A DNA stretch of 64,000 nt from Diplosphaera chodatii. Lineage: Eukaryota > Chlorophyta > Trebouxiophyceae > Prasiolales > Stichococcaceae. Positions 59,501-64,000 of the stretch are shown here, in pieces. The notes below the pieces were generated by a model, which was not told the origin of the DNA, made no database searches, and saw only the letters and a list, made by a program, of their open reading frames with translations. Numbering within the stretch: the first letter of the stretch is position 1; each line of letters begins with the position of its first letter. Made by a program: the position numbers and the translations under genes. The DNA lies in contig JAALGY010000038.1 of assembly GCA_032358165.1 (NCBI GenBank), forward strand, positions 558,001-622,000. Direction: 5' to 3'.

Positions 59501-60515
59501 CAGGCCGCCAAGATGAGGCTGCAGACAGTCGAGGGTGCGCTCAAACACCTGCCCAATACGCAGAAAACGTGGGAATACTGTATAGCATTGCAGGCGTGCA
59601 GAATCTGGCGGCAGTTTAGGATACACATTGTCACTGCAGAGCCAGAAAATGATGCCAGGAGGTGGCCCAGGCCAGCATTCGTTGGGATTGGTGCTCAGCG
59701 ATGTGACCTCGCCTCAACACCCCATCGATGCCATTGCCCCACACACAGGACACAACGGGCATGTAGCCAAATCGCAGTGGGTCTGCTCACTGGGCAGGAC
59801 AGGCGACGCAGGGTGCGGAGGCCCTGAAGCACTTGGCCCAGTGTGGCTATGCGCTCTCCGTAGGGACTCTCCGATGATGCTTTGCTTTTCAGCGTCCGCC
59901 AGCCAACATGCAGAGACGTCAGGCTGCTAGGCGCCTGTGGAGTAATGACATCCCGGCTTGTGGCTGTGCATCGCAATCAGTGCAGCAGTTGCACTGCTAG
60001 TGGTAAAGTCTGTGACTAGCACTTCTGTTCAGGCGGCGGCCACTCATAAAAGGAATTGCCATGACCACATCTGCCATGCCACCATCCAGCACCTTTGCAA
60101 GGTACGAGCCCAGGTCCTCGCAGAAGGGCAGGTCAGCAATGCTGAGGTGGCGCAGCGGGTAGCGGTGCCGCAGCGCCAGCTCGCAGAAGCCCGGGTGCTG
60201 CGGCTCTGCACTGGCAAGTGCTGCCCTTGCTGCTCTGCAAAATCTGCAGCGCATCACGTGAACAGACATCAATGTTCTGCCACAGCAGCAATGTACTAGC
60301 AGGTATGTGGCTCAGCAAGGAGATCAGAGGCTTGCGGCCTACTCATTGTTTGACAGTCACCACCGCATGCACCTTACATCCACCAGGTGACAGCTTGCAA
60401 GGTCGTCTGGGTCGGGCAGCAGGCTGCATATGTGCTCCAACAGCTCGGGCGGTAGTGCTGCTACGGACGTCATGCTGGCTGCGCCATGCTGCCCAGGACC
60501 CGCGGCAGAAGACAT
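56542..60515 (-). CDS. F-box / leucine-rich repeat protein, copy A
   Basis: A probable substrate receptor of an SCF ubiquitin ligase. The first exon, from the ATG at 60515 (MSSAAGPGQHGAASMTSV), contains the F-box start ALPPELLEHICSLLPDPDD and then LASCHLVD, and ends at a GTAAGG donor near 60386. Downstream exons encode leucine-rich segments: CELALRHRYPLRHLSIADLP (about 60150), SLTSLHVGWRTLKSKASS (about 59900), PHLGGLHTLSLRLNDEPRFF (about 59490), LTSLKRLDISLYNDAPCDKL (about 59300), GTAALAEALPQLRALDLQQW (about 59000), LLGNLQQLRLAECFEQCTHR (about 58740), HAGLEALDLFSTSSTTVTDE (about 58520) and LSALTALRRLEVLDLSEIGW (about 57090). The C-terminus is YELRDLPGRRLRRWPRRRTL, ending EPHHWLWDD at 56542. 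It shares exon order and several segments with copy B. The number of repeats and exact exons between about 57200 and 58500 are unresolved. The target is unknown. Confidence 0.82.
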
Positions 60516-61375
60516 CCCTGTGCCAGTAGTGCAAAAGCAGGGACGACTTGGGAGAGCATATAATTGCAACTGCATGCCTTTGGCAAATCATGGTGTTATG
60601 TGTTAGCATACATCTACTCTGTTGACCTCAGTCATGAATCCTGCTTTCCAGGCGTTGTGACTCACTGGCATAATGAGCTTGTTACTGGACGCAGGACCAG
60701 AGTAGTGAACCTAGGTTGAACCTAGGCAGGCCTGCGCTGCTGCTGGCTGCCATCCGTGCCAAATACGTGCAGTTGCAGAACGGCTGCAGTGCACTGAGGC
60801 AGTAGTCTGGGTGTCTTGCCAGCAGTATATTCTGCTGTTGGCAGACGGAACTGCCCACATAAATGTTTATTGCTTTGCCTCGAGGGTTAGGTACAAGGTG
60901 AACTTTACTGGATCAGGATTTTACTGCCGCCAGTTATAACGGAAGCGTTGACGACTGAGCAGGTTGTTCTGGAAGCAGACGACACCGATTGCGTTGATTC
61001 AGCCAGATTTCGTCTCGGGAGGGCAGGCTGCTGCAAGCGTGCGCAGAGGATGCTTCACGTGTCAGATGCCCTCATTCAGCTGATGAGGGCATGCATACAT
61101 GTCATCCATGCGCAAGCCTGCGAAGTGTGCATTCCCATCCTATGCCGCTAGATGCATACCCATGGTCTACCTCGTGCATGTAGACGTCGTCAGACAGCAT
61201 ATACTTGTAGTTCGACATGCCTATACCATGCATCTGCTGTTTCTGACGCAAGATGCTGCTGTGCAGCTTCAGATTGAGCCTCACAGACTGCCCATGACCT
61301 TACAGCCCTGCACGACCTACCATGCTTCCCGTTTCTCACGACCAAGCTCCTCCTGCATCTGGGCTGACCTGCCGC
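60516..61375. other. Spacer between tandem F-box/LRR genes
   Basis: About 860 bases holding the copy A upstream region and copy B 3' end. A small near-palindrome (AACCTAGGTTGAACCTAGG, about 60708-60726) is the only structure noticed. No exon or RNA gene is seen. Confidence 0.4.
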
Positions 61376-64000
61376 TCACTCATCCCACGGCCAGCGGTGA
61401 GGCTCCAGGACAGGCCACGTAGTGAATGGGCACGCAGGCTCCTCTGCGGCAAAGCCCAGAGTGGAGCGGCGTGGCCACCGCCGCAGCCAGCGCCCCGGCA
61501 CATCACGCAGCTTGTAGCAGCAGTCTTCGTTGCCCATGTCGATAGCTGCTTGAACCTGCGACCAAGTTGTAGAACAGAGGGTTGTCCCCGGTGCAACTGC
61601 AGGTCTGTACGACAGTACTCAGCAGCCCAGACTACATGGCGCTCTGAAGGATGCCGTCTGCATCTCTGCAAAGCTGGCGGGGTGGTGAACCACACGCATG
61701 TGTGCATAAATGCAGTGTGCATTCTGCTGATCATGGCAGCTGTAAGTGGTACAGGAAGCACATGCACATGTAACCAACCCGCAGTCTCACACAGCTTTCT
61801 CAAAGATCAAGACGGTATAGCATATGGCATGCAATGTGGACGCACCAGTACATCATCCGGTGCGTTCAGGACGCGCAAGCGAGGCAGGCCAGCCACCAGC
61901 GGGGTGAGCCCTGTGCCGATGCACTCCTTCGCCCAGGGGATACCTCCCAGGTTCAGTACCGTGAGCTTCGTCAGCGCTGCGATCGCCCTCAGGTGTTCGT
62001 TGCCAAGGACCTGCTGGGCCCACAGGATCCGTCAAGGCGCACATCACACGAAGGTGCAGCAATATGCCCACACTGTCACCATGCGCCACGAAGCTTCAAC
62101 CTGCCCGACAACAGGCTACATCGTAGCATGCAGGTGGGTGCATGCACCGAGGATGTCCTCATGGCTGTCACATATGAACATGGACGACACGGCAAGTGAC
62201 TGGGTAGGCATATCCATTGCTGTGGTCAGGGAGCCCACCAAGGGTGGGACGCTCTTGACCCGCTGAATGCCAGAGGTACACAGCTGCAGCCATGTCAGGC
62301 TGCTGCAGCAAGCCGCCGCCTGCAGCAGCACCAGCAACAGCGACAGCAATCGGGAAAGGTGCTTTCACTTCTGGTGGCAAGCAAACCTGCCGGCTGTCTG
62401 ACATGCTGCCACGAGAATGTTTCCACACATACCTCAAGCATCAGGCGTAGTTGGATGGCCGTCACATCCTCTGTCTTGATGCTGAGGTACTGTAGGCGCA
62501 CAAGATGTTGCAATCCTGCGTGGCGGCTGAGTGCTGTGAGTGAGCAGGTGGTGTGCCAACCGTAGATAGAGGCGTATCATGTGCAGCTTGCCAGTCCGAC
62601 CATGCAGCCCGCTGCGAGTCAGCATGAATGCCATCTGCCTCGAGCCTTTGGAGTGACGTTGCATGATAGAAGTGTCACAGACCTTTGATGATGGTTCCTG
62701 CATGATAATCGTCGGCTGCTGACCCTGAGCTCACACTGAGGCTCAGGCGCTGCAGCTCTCGAAACTGTGACAGCGGGAACACTGCCTGCGCACAGATCTT
62801 CCTTATGCAGCAGCGTGTTGTCGCATCAGGACTGCCTGGGGACTGTGCATCAGGTGTGATCGAACTGCACTAAGTTGTGGTCAATAGCAACGGCAGAAAT
62901 GTACACCACCTCCGGAAGATGGCAGCGCAGGAACAGTTGTTTGCAGCAACCTGGCAGATCAGGATGGAGTTCCTGCAATGCATCGAGAAGTTATGCCGTA
63001 CTGCAGTCGTGTTTCTGCATGTGCACTCATGCACGGCTGCTGTGTGCATCTGCCTGCACTAACAACAAGTGCACGGAACAGCGTTCGTTGCACTGCTAGA
63101 CGGGAAGCCAAAGTATGAAGTCATACCACTGCAGAGTTGACAGGCCAGATATCAGTGATCTCCAGGTGAGCCAGCACTGGGCAGTGCTTCAGCACTGCGG
63201 GCACCAGGCTGTCCTGGCTGCGTGCTGGCCGACGTTCCCATGTTCTGATTTGTAAGCGCTGCAGGCGCGGGCCCACTGTTGATAGCATGTGATCAATGGC
63301 CCTGCAGAGTGCAGCGGTGCTTGATCATCTGGCTGTTGGAGCAGGCTCATGTTCTGCATGCACATAGTCTCTCACAATTGCAGAAGATGCGATAGGCAGA
63401 TAGCCTCATAGTCCGACCCTCAGCCAGCGAGGCTGGGTTGACGTCGGGATTCATGCATGCATGCACACGCGTGACGCGTGATATGAAGTCAGCAGATGGT
63501 ATGATGCCGCGTCCATATCGCACCCTGTTGAGGATCCGTGTGGTTCCATACTTCCAATGAACAGAGCCGAAAGTTGGGACAGCCGTTCAATAGCAGCCAT
63601 TGCGCCGGTGACCATACGGGGCCGACCCAAGACAGCAAGTGCTTCCAGGCCTGCATTGAGGCCATGCCATCCTCGCTGTCGATGGATGTTGCAACACTTT
63701 GCAGGACCACACAATATAGCAGCGCAGTCTGGTGCTGCGTGAACGCAATGTAAAGCAGCCATCCAGCACAGCTCCTAAAGGGTTGCCCTGACATGGAGGC
63801 ACCTGTCATGGTGGCGAGAACTGGAATCAGGCCCGCGTGTGTGCAGAAGTCAAAGGAAGCTGCCAGGCGCAGGTGTCTCATCCTGCTGAGTTTCGACAGC
63901 TGGCAGAGCCCTGCACAGCATCAGCACTTTATGCATCAGGACTGGCGCTGCACACTGAATGCGCGAAAGAGATCAACTGCACAAGCGTCAAACATGTGCA
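61376..64000 (-). CDS. F-box / leucine-rich repeat protein, copy B (N-terminus beyond window)
   Basis: A paralogue of the neighbouring gene, same strand. The visible part covers the C-terminal leucine-rich repeats: HLRLAASFDFCTHAGLIPVL (about 63870-63810), LNAGLEALAVLGRPRMVTGA (about 63660), IAALTKLTVLNLGGIPWAKE and then LVAGLPRLRVLNAPDDVLVR (about 62015-61852), and a terminal exon AAIDMGNEDCCYKLRDVPGR then WLRRWPRRSTLGFAAEE, ending EPHRWPWDE and a TGA at 61376. Corresponding copy A segments are QLRLAECFEQCTHRGLSAAL, AGLPRLRVLDAPDYVLVR and ELRDLPGRRLRRWPRR. The F-box exon should lie to the right of the window end, as the gene runs leftwards. Some exons between 62,100 and 63,400 are not resolved. 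Confidence 0.78.

Noticed and set aside
60705..60727. Duplicated CCTAGG palindrome as a regulatory hairpin
   Set aside because: Too short and isolated to support a function, with no counterpart near the other F-box/LRR copy.
1..64000. CRISPR arrays, insertion sequences, prophage or bacterial operons
   Set aside because: No regularly spaced identical repeats, terminal inverted repeats, transposase or integrase-like exons, or overlapping same-strand reading frames were seen. Genes are intron-rich and eukaryotic.

Overview
The window reads as nuclear DNA of a GC-rich, intron-dense green alga. The exons are short (18 to about 1,200 bases, mostly 60-250), nearly all bounded by GT-AG introns. The gene content is plant-like: a BELL-type TALE homeodomain, a TauE/SafE-family membrane protein, a GH5_7-type mannanase and a proteasome beta-6 subunit of eukaryotic type. 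A coccoid trebouxiophyte of the Chlorella/Coccomyxa sort is my best guess. This is inference from family content and exon style, not from a match. Gene models were spliced by eye. The proteasome gene and the Ala/Asn-rich secreted protein keep phase across every junction; the others are noted where a terminus is uncertain.

Layout: 1-9533 (+) is most of a 5-oxoprolinase, missing its N-terminus at the left edge. 9929-11719 (+) is an unrecognised gene. 11940-15887 (-) is a ZMYND10 homologue, a cytoplasmic assembly factor for ciliary dyneins. It stands head-to-head with 16457-23251 (+), a long low-complexity protein carrying about nine CTFxP/FRPAI motifs. 23509-28251 (-) is the TALE homeodomain protein, divergent from 29120-32112 (+), a probable FIST-domain protein. 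32833-37523 (-) is a membrane-anchored endo-beta-mannanase. 39320-40758 (-) is a HAD-type hydrolase. 41877-44154 (+) is a TauE/SafE transporter with a plastid-like leader. 44537-46993 (-) is an unidentified helical protein. 47608-49384 (-) is a phytanoyl-CoA dioxygenase-family enzyme. 49849-50010 (-) is a tiny NDUFB3-like complex I subunit. 50394-52273 (+) is proteasome subunit beta-6 in nine exons. 52971-56046 (+) is a secreted, proline-hinged, Ala/Asn/Thr-rich protein in twelve exons. 56542-60515 and 61376-64000 (both -) are tandem F-box/leucine-rich-repeat paralogues, the second cut by the right edge.

There is no operon-like organisation and most genes look like independent housekeeping loci. 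The points of interest are the ciliary assembly factor without its namesake zinc finger, the repeat-motif protein sharing its promoter region, the BELL homeodomain gene (a family that controls the diploid programme in Chlamydomonas and land plants), and the repetitive secreted protein, which I cannot assign to any known family.
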